From assembly GCA_003506095.1 (NCBI GenBank), contig DNWZ01000008.1, positions 1 through 7,601 on the forward strand: a stretch of 7,601 nt of DNA, read 5' to 3'. Shown piece by piece: positions 6,915-7,601 of this stretch; positions within the stretch are counted from its first letter, which is position 1, and each line of letters opens with the position of its first letter. The notes under the pieces are model-generated. The model saw nothing but the letters and a program-made list of their open reading frames with translations. It ran no database searches and had not been told where the DNA came from. The stretch comes from Planctomycetaceae bacterium. GTDB lineage: Bacteria > Planctomycetota > Planctomycetia > Pirellulales > Pirellulaceae. A program made the position numbers and the translations under genes.

Positions 6915-7601
6915 ATGGACAATCTCGACCAAAAACTGACTGATTACTTCGATGGTAAAGTCGTTCGCAAAGACCTCTTGCATCGGATTAAGAAAGGTAC
7001 AAACGTGCCGACGTTTGTGCTGGAGTTTTTCCTAGCAAGATTTTGCGCCAGCGACGACCCGTCGGAGATCGCAGCGGGCACCGAGGCGGTGCTGAGCACA
7101 TTAAAGGAAAACTACGTCCGCCCAGACGAGTCCAACGCGGCGCAGTCGATCGTGGCGACCCGTGGCAAGCACCGGTTCATTGACAAGATTCATGTCAATT
7201 ACGTCGAAAAGGACAAACGCCACTGGGCGGCACTTGAGAATTTTAATTCACAACGGATTGCGATCGCTGAAAAGTTTTATCGCGACAACAAGCGAATGCT
7301 CGAAGGCGGTATTTGGGCCGAGATCACGATCGCTTACAACGAAATTGACGATGATGACTATGCGTTTTATGTCGAGGACTTAAGGCCGATTCAGTTAAGC
7401 CGTTTTGATTTCGACCAATATTGTGTCGGTCGCAATGAGTTCACTCGCGACGAGTGGATCGACGTCATCTTGCGATCGGTCGGCTTGGAACCGGAGATGT
7501 TTACGCACCGCGTCAAGATGCATTTCCTGTTGCGTTTAGCGCCGCTGGTCGAGCAGAACTATAACTTCATTGAACTGGGCCCTCGCGGGACCGGCAAGTC
7601 G
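6915..7601 (+). CDS. brxL: BREX Lon protease-like AAA+ protein BrxL, 3'-truncated by window edge
   Basis: The frame from ATG 6915 is open to the last base, giving 229 residues. It matches the N-terminal half of BrxL: the start MDNLDQKLTDYFDGKVVRKD, the VPTFVLEFFLARFCASDD helix region, a GGIWAEI strand near 140, an LRPIQLS motif near 157, EWIDVILRS near 181 and finally NFIELGPRGTGKS, whose GPRGTGKS (222-229) is the Walker A ATP-binding loop. Full-length BrxL of this type is about 670-690 residues, so the rest of the AAA+ domain and the Lon-like C-terminal domain lie downstream. In studied BREX systems BrxL forms barrel-shaped oligomers on DNA and contributes to phage restriction. The 4-base gap from pglZ points to co-transcription. 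There is no Shine-Dalgarno before the ATG, so translation may depend on coupling to pglZ. The truncation is only the window edge. Confidence 0.95.
   Translation, partial: MDNLDQKLTDYFDGKVVRKDLLHRIKKGTNVPTFVLEFFLARFCASDDPSEIAAGTEAVLSTLKENYVRPDESNAAQSIVATRGKHRFIDKIHVNYVEKDKRHWAALENFNSQRIAIAEKFYRDNKRMLEGGIWAEITIAYNEIDDDDYAFYVEDLRPIQLSRFDFDQYCVGRNEFTRDEWIDVILRSVGLEPEMFTHRVKMHFLLRLAPLVEQNYNFIELGPRGTGKS

Noticed and set aside
7578..7601. brxL ending at its Walker A motif, as if truncated
   Set aside because: The frame is still open at the last base, so this is the window boundary and not a broken gene.
1..7601. CRISPR array, tRNA/rRNA gene, insertion sequence or transposon ends
   Set aside because: No regularly spaced repeats, no tRNA-like cloverleaf in the gaps and no transposase or terminal inverted repeats were seen; nearly all sequence is accounted for by the five genes.

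Overview
The window is an internal slice of a BREX (bacteriophage exclusion) defence island, with every gene on the + strand and about 98% of the sequence coding or in tight gene junctions. It opens inside a long methyltransferase gene (pglX-like, 5' end missing). A helix-turn-helix/ImmA-IrrE metalloprotease gene and a PIN-like nuclease gene follow. Then come a complete pglZ (alkaline-phosphatase fold) and the first 229 codons of brxL. The window stops at the Walker A motif of brxL. The order pglX - [two accessory genes] - pglZ - brxL matches the 3' half of a type 1-like BREX operon; brxA, brxB and brxC would be expected upstream.

Region by region: 1-2553 pglX-like methyltransferase, keeping the end of the methyltransferase core, a target-recognition-like region and a long C-terminal domain. 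2554-2647 is a 94-base gap with palindromes, the best candidate for an internal promoter and operator. 2648-3772 is the HTH-metalloprotease and 3738-4283 the PIN-like protein, whose start overlaps the protease gene by 35 bases. 4284-4384 is a 101-base leader with an inverted repeat. 4385-6910 is pglZ, and 6915 to the window end is brxL, four bases after the pglZ stop. I see no terminator-like hairpin with a T-run in any gap, so one long transcript is plausible.

How the genes may work together: in known BREX systems PglX marks host DNA by N6-adenine methylation and, with PglZ, BrxC and other subunits, blocks replication of unmarked phage DNA; BrxL is an AAA+ DNA-binding Lon-related protein. 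The accessory pair looks like a regulator/toxin-antitoxin unit placed in the pglX-pglZ gap. In some enterobacterial BREX loci the PARIS genes (ariA-ariB) occupy the same gap. The pair may therefore be a backup abortive module or a stress-responsive switch for the operon; this is inference.

Organism: GC content is moderate (51-59% in hand-counted 300-base stretches), Shine-Dalgarno motifs are mostly weak or absent, and the genes look Gram-negative. A planctomycete (Pirellulales-like) host is my best guess, but the window contains no taxonomic marker and this is weakly held.
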